Source: FEN-1297 sp963834015 (GTDB taxonomy: Bacteria > Bacteroidota > Ignavibacteria > Ignavibacteriales > Ignavibacteriaceae). From it: a DNA stretch of 64,000 nucleotides. The stretch covers positions 372,001 through 436,000 of the forward strand of contig CAWIAG010000002.1 in NCBI GenBank assembly GCA_963834015.1, in the 5' to 3' direction. Every line of letters starts with the position of its first letter. The stretch's first letter is position 1. The notes beneath the pieces were generated by a model that saw only the letters and a program-made list of their open reading frames with translations, had not been told where the DNA came from and made no database searches. Positions 54,531 to 63,460 of the stretch are shown piece after piece. The position numbers and the translations under genes are program-made.

Positions 54531-55486
54531 TACTTACCTCCATTTATTTGATTATTATGAGAACTCAATAGCTCTTGTGCCTTTTTGCCATTTTCAGAAT
54601 CAGGATCTATGTTTACAGCTTTTTTTAGCCATTCCTTAGATTTTTCCATTTTTCCGGCTGCCAAATTTACTATTCCTAAGTTTAAATAGCCAATCTGCAG
54701 TTTAGGATCGTATTTAAGCGCTTGCTCCATCTCGTTTATTGCCGTATCAAAATTCTGCAAATTATAATAGCATATACCCATATCTATTCTTGCAGCCGGA
54801 TCATTGGGAACTAAAGATAAATATTGCTTATAATTTACTATTGCTTGTTCAAACATACCCGCATCATTTTTTAAATTGGCTAATTCCAAGATAGAAGTTG
54901 TATCCGAAGGGTTGGCTTTTATCACGGCTTCAAGGTCATTAATTTTTTTTAAATTGTTTAGATCAATACCGGAATTCTGATTTGTATTAACACTTGCAGT
55001 ATTAACAGGAACAATCAGGGTATTCAACAAACCCGAAAAAATTAATATCACTATCGCAAGCCCTGTACCGATTGAAATTATCGCAATGGTTTTAGTTTTG
55101 CTTAAACTTTTTATTTTGATAGTCGGGAAAGTTTTTAATTCGGTTTTATTTTTTTTTGTTTTAGCAGGTTTAATAACCGTTCTAGACTTCACATCTGGTG
55201 TAATATTTTCATTTTGATTAACTGGGTTGTGCTCAATTTCCCTAGTAATTGAGCCTAAAAGTTTTACTCCACATCCAGAACAGTTAATAGTTTTTAAGTC
55301 ATTTTCTTCACCACAGTTATCGCATATTATTTTATCAACAAATCTGTTTTTTTCAAATTCATTCAGAATAACCTGGTCTTCAGTGCTTGTAACTTGTCTA
55401 ACTTTATCTAATTCATAACCACATTCAGGACAAAACTTAAATTCTTGAATTAAACTGAAACCACATCCAGGACAAAATTTAACCAT
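54530..55486 (-). CDS. zinc-ribbon and TPR membrane protein
   Basis: A 318-residue protein. Two zinc ribbons at the start (CPGCGFSLIQEFKFCPECG at 5-23; CDNCGEENDLKTINCSGCG at about 55-73), a Lys-rich linker, one membrane segment (about 135-157), then a periplasmic-side or cytoplasmic TPR domain (about 185-310, with PNDPAARIDMGICYYNLQNF and YDPKLQIGYLNLGIVNLAAG). TPRs bind other proteins; the ribbons suggest a regulatory or scaffold role. It follows HU by one base and overlaps the small ribosomal gene by one base, so the three are one unit. Confidence 0.78.
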   Translation of the reverse strand: MVKFCPGCGFSLIQEFKFCPECGYELDKVRQVTSTEDQVILNEFEKNRFVDKIICDNCGEENDLKTINCSGCGVKLLGSITREIEHNPVNQNENITPDVKSRTVIKPAKTKKNKTELKTFPTIKIKSLSKTKTIAIISIGTGLAIVILIFSGLLNTLIVPVNTASVNTNQNSGIDLNNLKKINDLEAVIKANPSDTTSILELANLKNDAGMFEQAIVNYKQYLSLVPNDPAARIDMGICYYNLQNFDTAINEMEQALKYDPKLQIGYLNLGIVNLAAGKMEKSKEWLKKAVNIDPDSENGKKAQELLSSHNNQINGGK

Positions 55487-55487
55487 T

Positions 55488-55781
55488 CTATTTTGGCTCT
55501 TTCATCCCAACATCTACTAATTCTTTAAAATCCTTAGAAAACTTGAACGTAGGTACAAAGTGTTCGGGAACGAAAACAGATTCTCCAGATTTAGGATTTC
55601 TAGCTTGGCGGGCATTTTTTTTCTTAACTTTATAACTTCCGAATCCTCTTATCTCTATACCTTTGCCTTCTTTAAGAGCTTCAATAACAGTTTTAAAAAA
55701 TCCTTCAATTATTGCTTCTGTTTCCAATTTCGTTAATCCCGTACCAGCTGCAACTTTATCAACAATATCTGCCTTTGTCAT
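55488..55781 (-). CDS. HU-family DNA-binding protein
   Basis: A 97-residue nucleoid protein with the HU/IHF opening MTKADIVDKVAAGTGLTKLE, the dimerisation helices, the conserved GIEIRGFGSYKVKKKNARQARNPKSGE arm with the Pro-containing beta-ribbon, and a C-terminal VPTFKFSKDFKELV helix. It bends DNA as a dimer. Close in look to both HU and IHF. The ATG at 55781 has TAGGG eight bases upstream, and a candidate promoter lies 104-133 bases upstream. Confidence 0.95.
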   Translation of the reverse strand: MTKADIVDKVAAGTGLTKLETEAIIEGFFKTVIEALKEGKGIEIRGFGSYKVKKKNARQARNPKSGESVFVPEHFVPTFKFSKDFKELVDVGMKEPK

Positions 55782-56251
55782 AATGTTACCCTATCCATTT
55801 TATTGAAGATTAATAAACTAAAGATTTGGTTTAAACCTTTATAATTCCAATAATTAAATTATTAAACATTGAAAAGAAAATCAAATTATAAGTGGATTTA
55901 GCATCACAATTCAAAATGGAATCAACATTATTGAATATAGTACTTTTTTTAATGTTATTGCGTCTCATAATGATATATTTATCTCAATAAGATAGATTAT
56001 CTGCTATAATAGGCCAAGATATTTAACATGATTTTAATGCAATTACAGAGGGAATTGATAAAAGAAACCAGTTAAACTTTCTTACAATAGAATTGGAAAA
56101 GTTTAACTTACAGCTTATTTTACAACTATTTTACCCGTAACAACAAAACATATCAAATATATTTTTCATAATTATTTTTTATGCTAAAGCTCAAAAATAT
56201 TGTATGGTATAGAAGTTGCTTTTTTATTATAAAAAATTATGGATTTAAATC
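55782..56251. other. divergent gap upstream of HU
   Basis: 470 bases, AT-rich. Apart from the candidate HU promoter I see no gene, strong hairpin or repeat. Confidence 0.4.
55885..55914 (-). promoter_or_regulatory. candidate promoter of the HU operon
   Basis: On the minus strand TTGAAT (55914-55909), an 18-base spacer and TATAAT (55890-55885, perfect -10). It would start near 55878 and leave a 97-base leader. AT-rich context lowers certainty. Confidence 0.45.
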
Positions 56252-56845
56252 ATGGAATTACTTGAAATAATAATTTTCTCAGTTAAAATATTTGCATTAG
56301 TTAGCGCCTTAATAGTTATCTCTTCTTACTTTATCTACAAATTAAAGGATAGAAAACGCGATAAACCATATGCAAAAATTCAAACACAGCCATTAACTCC
56401 GGTACTTTCTGCAACTCCAGGAAATATTAATCCTGATTTTTTTGAAAACATACACAATTCAAATATGCCTACAGAAACTATTCAATATGATTATAGACAA
56501 TACGATAACGTTCAATACCATAAAATTCAAGTTGATAATAACCAAAATCAGAATATACAATTAGACAATCCACAGTATCAAAACCCACAGACTATTAATA
56601 TACACTACGAAAATCAGCCGATGGTTTTATACCAAAAAAATCAGCAGCGTTCTTACGGACAGAGATTCAAAATCCTAAATGAAGATGATAATTCTACAAC
56701 TCAAAGAAGACATGTAATAGAAAAACTTCAACCAGTTACCGCAGCCCCTCAAAAGTTCAGTAATCAAAGGCAGGCAAACGTATTCAACATTTACGACCAT
56801 TATTCCAGCAGTAATTTTGAGCCTATGCATAAAATAAAATTATAA
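56252..56845 (+). CDS. membrane-anchored Asn/Gln/Tyr-rich protein
   Basis: A 197-residue protein of unknown family. One membrane segment near the N-terminus (IIIFSVKIFALVSALIVISSYFIY, about 6-29) is followed by a basic stretch KLKDRKRDKP, so the rest is probably cytoplasmic. Residues 75-130 are low complexity: short Q-Y-D/N, N-Q and I-Q-like words recur (YRQYDNVQYHKIQ, NNQNQNIQLDNPQYQ). The C-terminal part is basic and contains RSYGQRFKIL and SSSNFEPMHKIKL. The composition resembles prion-like or phase-separating tails, which is inference. No operon partner. Confidence 0.6.
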   Translation: MELLEIIIFSVKIFALVSALIVISSYFIYKLKDRKRDKPYAKIQTQPLTPVLSATPGNINPDFFENIHNSNMPTETIQYDYRQYDNVQYHKIQVDNNQNQNIQLDNPQYQNPQTINIHYENQPMVLYQKNQQRSYGQRFKILNEDDNSTTQRRHVIEKLQPVTAAPQKFSNQRQANVFNIYDHYSSSNFEPMHKIKL

Positions 56846-57222
56846 TAACAGAAGTGCGAAGTTTCTTTATTAAAATGCCATATTTATCTAAATTATAATT
56901 AGCAGTAATTTACTAATTTGCAGATGAACAGCTGATGAATGATAAAAGCATTTTACAAAAAAAATGATAATTACATTGCATTAACTAAATTCAAATTAAA
57001 TCGTTTTATAAGTATTCATGACATATATCGCAGAGAAATAATTATCTCATAAAAATTAGTTAGATTTTTTCCTTTAAAATTTATTATAATTATCAAAGTT
57101 TTAGAATGTACATTTTCTATTAAAAGTTAAACACAGGCAAAAATAGGAAAACAGAAAGAGACGATCATATTTCGCATAAATCATGATATAGATAATAACT
57201 TCCTATAATTAATCTAAAATTA
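56846..57222. other. AT-rich non-coding gap
   Basis: 377 bases between the N/Q/Y-rich gene and the end of the S9 peptidase gene (convergent). No gene or clear terminator; T-runs and A-runs are common here. Confidence 0.4.
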
Positions 57223-59304
57223 CTATTTCCCTTCTTTAAAACTCAAATTTTTTACCATTTCATTTACATCATAAGGCGCGGGATCCCCGCCTAAATATTT
57301 ATGGAACCAGTCTAAATGAGCATCATAATAAAGCGGCATAGATTTTACACTACTTGGCCAGTGCCCGTCATTTTTAAATATGATTAATCTTGAATCTATT
57401 CCCAAAGTTTGTAGTGTTGAGAAATATTCAATACTTTGAGTATAAGGCACCCTGTAATCTTTTTCCCCCGTGATAATTAATGTTGGAGTTGAAAAATTTT
57501 TAACATAATTAGAAGGAGACCATTTGGAATATAAATCCGAGTTCCACGGCTGTCCTTTCAAATCCCAATTCAGGAACCATAATTCTTCCGTTGATCCCCA
57601 CATAGAAGTAAGATCAAATAATCCCATCATGGAAGCAAGGCACTTAAATCTTTTTGTTTTTGCCTGAAACCAATTCATCATATAACCGCCGTAAGACCAT
57701 CCCATTGCGCCAATTCTTTTTTTGTCTACATAAGGAAGCGTTTCCAGAGAATCGGTTATTTTCATAAGATCATCAAATACAAGCCCTCCCCAATCGGAAG
57801 AAATCTGGGCAGTAAACTCCTGTCCAAAGCCGGTAGATCCATGCGGATTGGGAAAAGCAACGATATAACCCGAACCTGGATACACCTGCCAGTCGCCTCT
57901 GAAGGAATCCATCCATTGCCCCTGCGGCCCCCCGTGAACATTAAGAATTAATGGATACTTTTTGTTGGGATCAAAGTTATGCGGTTTAACAATAAACACT
58001 TCGACATTTTTCCCACCCACACTTTTAATCCACATTTTCTCCGAAGGCCGTACATCAACATCTTCAAGAAATTTTTTATTGAAATCTGTTAACTTCATAG
58101 TTAAATCATTCGTTAAATTCAGAAGATAAATTTCGCGAGGTTTATCTATGTAGCTGGCCGTGTAGTATATAAATTTTCCATTGGGCGAGATATCGAATCC
58201 TAAAACTGATTTTTGCTCTGTAACATTAGTTATTGAACCAGAAGCAATATCAATTTTAAAAAGCGGGGAATAACCTTCAACATCGCTTGTAAAGAATATT
58301 GTTTTAGAATCATGGTTCCACAAGAAATCATTTATCCAGTTATCAAAGTTTTCGGTGATTATTTTTGTCTCCTTTGAACTTCTATTAAAAAGGGCAATTC
58401 TGAATTTATCGGATTCATAACCGGGAATTTTTTGTGTCCTATATGCTATATACTTTCCGTCGGGTGAATAGATCGGAGTTCCATCCCATGCTTTATTTTC
58501 AACTGTTATATTAACTGGGTCACCTCCTGTTACAGGTACAATCCATAAATCTGCATTGGTAGAAGCTTCGGGATGCGGGTCATGATTTGATACAAAACAG
58601 AGTTCTTTACTGTCAGGAGAAAAGTTATAACCGATACCACCGCCGAGCATAAATGTAGGAGAAACAAATTTGCCCGTTGTTAAATCTTTGTAAGAATGGT
58701 TATTAATGTCATAGATAAAAATATGAGTAAATTTTCCCGCAGAATAATCAGTCCAGTGTCTGAAAAGCAGATTATCAGCAACATAAGCCTGTACAGGGCC
58801 AATTGCAGCCGCCGAGTCAGTTAGTCTATTACAATTATCGTCCGCCCCACATTCAGGATAAACATCTGTAGAGAAAGCCACAAACCCGCCGTTGGGTGAG
58901 ATTACCGGATTTTCCACTCCTGTTGATATGTTTGTAATTTGTGATACACTGTCGTTGTCGAGATTGTAATAAAATAATTCGGGAGTTTCGGTCTTATCGG
59001 ATATAAAATAAATTCCCTTGTTGTCATGGGACCAAACCGGGTTATAATCATTTTTATCGTTGCTTGTAATATCTTTAATACCGGTTCCATCCGGATTCAT
59101 TATATATATATCTGTTTTAGTTGACCCCTTCGGCAGATTATATTCGGAAAGAGTAAATACAATGTGTAACCCATCGGGCGATACAACAGGTGAACTAACG
59201 TTTTTAATTTTATACAGATCGGCAATACTAAATGCTTTTTTCTGTGAAAAAGCTGATGGGATTATAATAAGGACAATGATGATAAGGATAAAATAATTTT
59301 TCAT
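57223..59304 (-). CDS. S9-family prolyl oligopeptidase/acylaminoacyl-peptidase, secreted
   Basis: A 693-residue serine peptidase with a signal peptide (about 1-20). The N-terminal beta-propeller is made of repeated segments such as SPDGKYIAYRTQK and PVWSHDNKGIYFISDK (WD40-like PD40 pattern). The C-terminal alpha/beta hydrolase has catalytic Ser537 (GWSYGGYM), Asp616 (TGEKDYRVPY) and His648 (NDGHWP). It belongs to the DPP-IV/acylaminoacyl-peptidase type of S9, and likely trims short peptides in the periplasm. Stand-alone gene. The C-terminus is complete. Confidence 0.92.
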   Translation of the reverse strand: MKNYFILIIIVLIIIPSAFSQKKAFSIADLYKIKNVSSPVVSPDGLHIVFTLSEYNLPKGSTKTDIYIMNPDGTGIKDITSNDKNDYNPVWSHDNKGIYFISDKTETPELFYYNLDNDSVSQITNISTGVENPVISPNGGFVAFSTDVYPECGADDNCNRLTDSAAAIGPVQAYVADNLLFRHWTDYSAGKFTHIFIYDINNHSYKDLTTGKFVSPTFMLGGGIGYNFSPDSKELCFVSNHDPHPEASTNADLWIVPVTGGDPVNITVENKAWDGTPIYSPDGKYIAYRTQKIPGYESDKFRIALFNRSSKETKIITENFDNWINDFLWNHDSKTIFFTSDVEGYSPLFKIDIASGSITNVTEQKSVLGFDISPNGKFIYYTASYIDKPREIYLLNLTNDLTMKLTDFNKKFLEDVDVRPSEKMWIKSVGGKNVEVFIVKPHNFDPNKKYPLILNVHGGPQGQWMDSFRGDWQVYPGSGYIVAFPNPHGSTGFGQEFTAQISSDWGGLVFDDLMKITDSLETLPYVDKKRIGAMGWSYGGYMMNWFQAKTKRFKCLASMMGLFDLTSMWGSTEELWFLNWDLKGQPWNSDLYSKWSPSNYVKNFSTPTLIITGEKDYRVPYTQSIEYFSTLQTLGIDSRLIIFKNDGHWPSSVKSMPLYYDAHLDWFHKYLGGDPAPYDVNEMVKNLSFKEGK

Positions 59305-59465
59305 AACTTTTATAAGAATTAATTTATAAATAAAGGATAAAATTGTTTAGAATAAATAATCTTTTATTGCTTATCAAATGAAGAGACTTATAGTAATATA
59401 ACACAACTAAACTAAAATTAATTTTAGTCTTAATCATTTGAATTAAGAGTAATAAACCAGGAGCT

Positions 59466-61313
59466 TTACCGTATCAATACTTCAACTTCATCTAAAAGCA
59501 AGTTCATTTTACGGGTAATAGCCAAAACTGGCTCTGGTGAATTCATATCAACACCTGCTGATTTAAGAATTTCTATCGGGTAGTTAGAACTTCCAGCTTT
59601 TAGGAAACCTAAATATTTTTTTATAGCAGAATCTTTTTCTTCTTTCACTTTTTTAGCTAGAATCTCCGAAGCTGCAAAACCTGTTGCATACTGATAGACA
59701 TAAAAATTATAATAAAAGTGAGGAACTCTTGCCCAGGTATACTCATCTTCTTTATCAAGAACCAGTCCCGGTCCCCAATATTTATGATAAATATCCTTGA
59801 ACAATGCGCCGAGAACATCCGATGTTAAAGCAGCTCCATTTTCTGTTTTTTTATAAACTAATGATTCAAACTCTGCAAACATTGCCTGCCGATAAAAAGT
59901 TGAAGTAATGTTACTTAAATATTTTTCAATCAGATCCAGTTTCTCTATTTTAGAAGATGTATTTTTAATTAAGTAATCAAGAAGTAATGACTCATTAAAA
60001 GTTGACGCGACTTCTGCAAGAAATATTGAGTAATTGGCATAAGGGTAAGGCTGGGATTGCCCTGTATAATAAGAATGCATATTATGCCCCATTTCATGCG
60101 CTAGTGTAAAAACATCATTTAATAAACCAGACCAATTAAGTAAAACGTAAGGATGAACACCGAATGTTGTACCCGACGAATAAGCTCCGCTTCGTTTTGC
60201 CTGGGTTTCATAGACATCAATCCACCTGTTTTCAAATGCAGTACGCAAAGTTTTGAGGTATTCATCCCCCATAAGCCTTAAAGCGCTGCAAACAATTTCT
60301 ACAGCTTCGTCAAAGCTATAATTTCTTTCGACACCTGTCTGAAATAATGGAACATATAAGTCATAAGAATGGAGCTCATCATACTTTAATATTTTTTTTC
60401 TTAGCAGTGCCCACCGGTGCAAAGGACTTAAATTTTCATTAATGGTTTTAATCAGGTTATCATAAACTGAAACAGGAATATTATTCCTGTCGAGTGCAGC
60501 TTCCCTTGATGATGTATATTTTCGGGCTTTTGATGAAAAGATGTGTGTTTTTAGATTTCCGTTAAATAAGACTGAAAATGTATTGGAGAAATCTTTAAAT
60601 TGATTATAGTAACTGGTATAAACCCTCTGCCTGAAATCACGGTCAAGCGAGTACATTGCTGAGTAAAAACGTGCATGAGAAATTTCAAAATCATTTCCGT
60701 TTTCATCTTTTATTACCGGGAATTTAAGTTCCGCGTTCGTAAATATGGAAAATGCATTATACGCAATTTGACTTGTTTCACCAGCTAATGCTAAAATTTC
60801 TTCTTCTTCTTTACTTAAAGTATGTGTCTTTGTCCTTATAATATCTTCTAGATAATGCTTATAAATTTTTAGAGCATTATTTCCTACCACATTTTTCAAT
60901 AATTTATCTGCGGGGATTGATAAAATTTCCGGACGGATAAAAGAATTTGCAGATAAAACTTTTGAGACAAGACCTCTAATCCGTTCATCCATTGCCTGAT
61001 ATTTATGCACCCTCATATCGCTATCTTTTGCCAGTGAAGCATAAAGGTGGAGCCTGTCGAGTTTTACTCCTATAGAATCATCAAAAATTAAACATTCAGA
61101 TAAAATATCTGAATTTTGGGATAACTTTCCCTCAAAGATTTTGTATTGTTTAATATTTTCTTCAATCCAAATAAAATCTTCTTCCCAATTTTCCTCAGTT
61201 TTATAAATATGCGTGAGGTCCCATTTGTATTTATCTTCTATTTTATCCCGTGTGAGCACGGAACCAGTGCCTACATTGGAAAATAATTTATTTAAATTTT
61301 CTTTAATTTGCAT
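59466..61313 (-). CDS. pepF: oligoendopeptidase F (M3 metallopeptidase)
   Basis: A 615-residue zinc peptidase with HEMGH (His406, Glu407, His410; LAHEMGHNMHSYYTG) and the downstream Glu (FLAEVASTFNES), as in M3B PepF enzymes. No signal peptide, so it acts in the cytoplasm on short peptides. The N-terminal helical part (about 25-200, with DKYKWDLTHIYKTEENWEED) is the typical PepF domain. ATG at 61313 gives the normal length. It lies 161 bases after the S9 peptidase start in the same orientation. Confidence 0.95.
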   Translation of the reverse strand: MQIKENLNKLFSNVGTGSVLTRDKIEDKYKWDLTHIYKTEENWEEDFIWIEENIKQYKIFEGKLSQNSDILSECLIFDDSIGVKLDRLHLYASLAKDSDMRVHKYQAMDERIRGLVSKVLSANSFIRPEILSIPADKLLKNVVGNNALKIYKHYLEDIIRTKTHTLSKEEEEILALAGETSQIAYNAFSIFTNAELKFPVIKDENGNDFEISHARFYSAMYSLDRDFRQRVYTSYYNQFKDFSNTFSVLFNGNLKTHIFSSKARKYTSSREAALDRNNIPVSVYDNLIKTINENLSPLHRWALLRKKILKYDELHSYDLYVPLFQTGVERNYSFDEAVEIVCSALRLMGDEYLKTLRTAFENRWIDVYETQAKRSGAYSSGTTFGVHPYVLLNWSGLLNDVFTLAHEMGHNMHSYYTGQSQPYPYANYSIFLAEVASTFNESLLLDYLIKNTSSKIEKLDLIEKYLSNITSTFYRQAMFAEFESLVYKKTENGAALTSDVLGALFKDIYHKYWGPGLVLDKEDEYTWARVPHFYYNFYVYQYATGFAASEILAKKVKEEKDSAIKKYLGFLKAGSSNYPIEILKSAGVDMNSPEPVLAITRKMNLLLDEVEVLIR

Positions 61314-61528
61314 AGCCCCAACATTTCCACTAACGGTTAAATATTAAATAATCATATTTATTAAAATATAAAATATGCCATTCAATAGGAACATTACAGC
61401 TTGAAATAATTACTGATAAGTGATTTGAACCGTCATTTAAAAGTTCAATGTGGATCCATTAGAATAATATAAATGATCAATCAACGGAGAATGGATTAAA
61501 TTTCGAAAAAATAGTTTATAATGAAATA

Positions 61529-61834
61529 CTAAATACTTTCCATAACTGTACGAGCTGTTGTTACTTTTCCGATGAATTTCGGAGGATATTCTGCCTGTAG
61601 CCTCTTAGAATCATTTTCAGCATAAGCGTTATAGTTATCTATTGATTCACACTCATACTGCACGACATAAGTAACTTCTCCCTCCAAATTTGTTGGAAGC
61701 TTCACCTTATATATTTGGTGGTGATAAAAGTAGCCCGTATTCAAAATTTCCGGGATACGCTTTTCCTTAACCCATTGCAACCACTCATGTTCAAGTTCGG
61801 TTTTAACTGTTGTTGTTATTATATAAATAATCAT
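61529..61834 (-). CDS. DUF4286 family protein
   Basis: A 101-residue protein starting MIIYIITTTVKTELEHEWLQ. It matches the pattern of the DUF4286 family (ferredoxin-like alpha/beta, EHEWLQWVKEKRIPEIL helix, YVVQYECESIDNYNAY and PPKFIGKVTTARTVMES). Function unknown; small cytoplasmic protein. ATG at 61834 is preferred to an upstream TTG at 61849, which would add five residues. Lone gene. Confidence 0.8.
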   Translation of the reverse strand: MIIYIITTTVKTELEHEWLQWVKEKRIPEILNTGYFYHHQIYKVKLPTNLEGEVTYVVQYECESIDNYNAYAENDSKRLQAEYPPKFIGKVTTARTVMESI

Positions 61835-61966
61835 TGTATATTTAATCAAAGGTTCAAGTGGAATTAATACAAAATTGATATAATTCTGCCCGTCGAACTT
61901 AGAATTTTTTTTAAATAAAACCTAATATAATTATTTAAACTTACTATTGATTTTATAAAACAGACT

Positions 61967-62003
61967 TAAAAAAATAAAACTCTTTGATCATTTAGTCAAA
62001 GAG
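61967..62003 (-). terminator. rho-independent terminator of the DUF6600 lipoprotein gene
   Basis: On the minus strand CTCTTTGA-CTAAATGA-TCAAAGAG (62003-61980) is followed by TTTTATTTTTTT. An 8-base perfect stem and T-run 45 bases after the stop of the lipoprotein gene. The best terminator in the window. Confidence 0.8.
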
Positions 62004-62047
62004 CTTTAAAATATCTTTAATGAAAATTCACCGGATCAGAATTAATA

Positions 62048-63196
62048 TCATCGTTGATCATTTTTCTGGCTACTATTGTTATTATTAGTCCTTGCAGGAG
62101 TTGGTGTCCTTTGCTGAACAGTAGCCCTTTGCTGAGCAGGCGCCTGTTGCTCAATAGGAGCCTGTTGTTGAACGGCAGCCCGTTGCGGTGCCGATGGTTG
62201 TGTTGGAGCAACGGTAGAGGAAGTATTCTGCACTGTTTTTGTTACATTTTTCTTATGCCCTGATTTATGGTGACCAGATTTTTTTGAATTTATATTATTA
62301 GAACCGGTATTGTTCTGAATTGTATTTATTTCAACCGGTTTACTCTCGTAAATTTCAGGTTGATTGGATGCTGCTTTCTGGTTATTTACATCAACCTGTC
62401 TCCTACTATCTTTTTCATTAGTATTGGTCGCCGGTTTTTGAGGATTTACTTGATCAGGGCGCTTATCTGGATTTGACTGATTCTTAATTGTTGAAGGGCT
62501 AACAGGGTTATTATTCTGAACTCTTACTCGCGTTAATTGATGCTTACCTTTATTCACCTGCTCGCGAGTAGGTTGAACAACATTGACAGGCCTATTAGAA
62601 GCACGTGCAATATCACTTACATCCGGCCCGCGTCCCCCATCATTTGAACGTAACACTGAGACTCCGGGATCGTAAGATCTATTTCGATACTGCCGGACAT
62701 TACTCCTGGTAAAATTTGCGGTTGGAACAATGACCCACACTCTATTTTCATATCTTTCATTATATATTACCGATACGCCGATACCTGGAGGAGGAAGAGG
62801 AGCCCATCCTACATATTCATTTGAATTATACCAACTTACTCTAGCCGGCGCCCATTCATAACCGGGAATCCAGAACCATCCGTCATAATCGGTAAACTGC
62901 CAATATCCATAATGATAAACTATCCAACCGTAAGGTTCATTAGAATCCCACATCCAACCCTGATCGGTCCAATCCCATTGTCCATCTGAGTATGGCTGCC
63001 AGTTATTTTCAGCGTAAGGTTTCCAAACAGAACCATAATCAGGAACATTAACCCAGGTACCATAGCTATCCAAATCACTAAACGTAGGATCTGGATGCCG
63101 ATCTATAGTGTCTGTTGAAGAGGTTTCAGTAGTTATTGCGCAACCTGCTATCATCAACGCGGCAAAAAGAAATGGAATAATAATTATTCTTTTCAT
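62048..63196 (-). CDS. DUF6600-type lipoprotein with Trp/Tyr-rich repeats
   Basis: A 382-residue exported lipoprotein: signal ending MIAGC (Cys19, good lipobox). Residues about 45-150 contain repeated Trp-rich words (WKPYAENNWQPYSDGQWDW, GWIVYHYGYWQFTDYDGWFW, SWYNSNEYVGWAPLPPPG), the DUF6600 pattern. The rest is low complexity, Gln/Asn/Pro/Thr rich, with KKSGHHKSGHKKN (about 310) and repeated QQRA / Q-Q-A-P words near the end. It is likely anchored to the outer membrane and extended from it. Ends with a good terminator. Confidence 0.78.
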   Translation of the reverse strand: MKRIIIIPFLFAALMIAGCAITTETSSTDTIDRHPDPTFSDLDSYGTWVNVPDYGSVWKPYAENNWQPYSDGQWDWTDQGWMWDSNEPYGWIVYHYGYWQFTDYDGWFWIPGYEWAPARVSWYNSNEYVGWAPLPPPGIGVSVIYNERYENRVWVIVPTANFTRSNVRQYRNRSYDPGVSVLRSNDGGRGPDVSDIARASNRPVNVVQPTREQVNKGKHQLTRVRVQNNNPVSPSTIKNQSNPDKRPDQVNPQKPATNTNEKDSRRQVDVNNQKAASNQPEIYESKPVEINTIQNNTGSNNINSKKSGHHKSGHKKNVTKTVQNTSSTVAPTQPSAPQRAAVQQQAPIEQQAPAQQRATVQQRTPTPARTNNNNSSQKNDQR

Positions 63197-63460
63197 AAAT
63201 CACCTTTATGTTCTTTTTTTGCGAAACTGTTCATAATTTTGTATTCGCATTTACAGCTACAATTTGCCTCACTCCGGTCAAATGATAAGCATCATTATAG
63301 AACAAACAATTTTCACACCATACAATGAAAGTTAAATTAAAATGAGTTTAACTTCAATTATGGTCTTCAATTATAAATGGATTTATATATTTAATTGTCA
63401 ATTAAACTAAAAGTTGTCCAATTAATTAACAAAATTGTGCTCTTTTCTCTACTATTTATT

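Noticed and set aside
62017..62211. Short minus-strand frame inside the DUF6600 gene's 3' end
   Set aside because: It is an alternate frame of the Gln/Pro-rich tail of the lipoprotein, not a gene.
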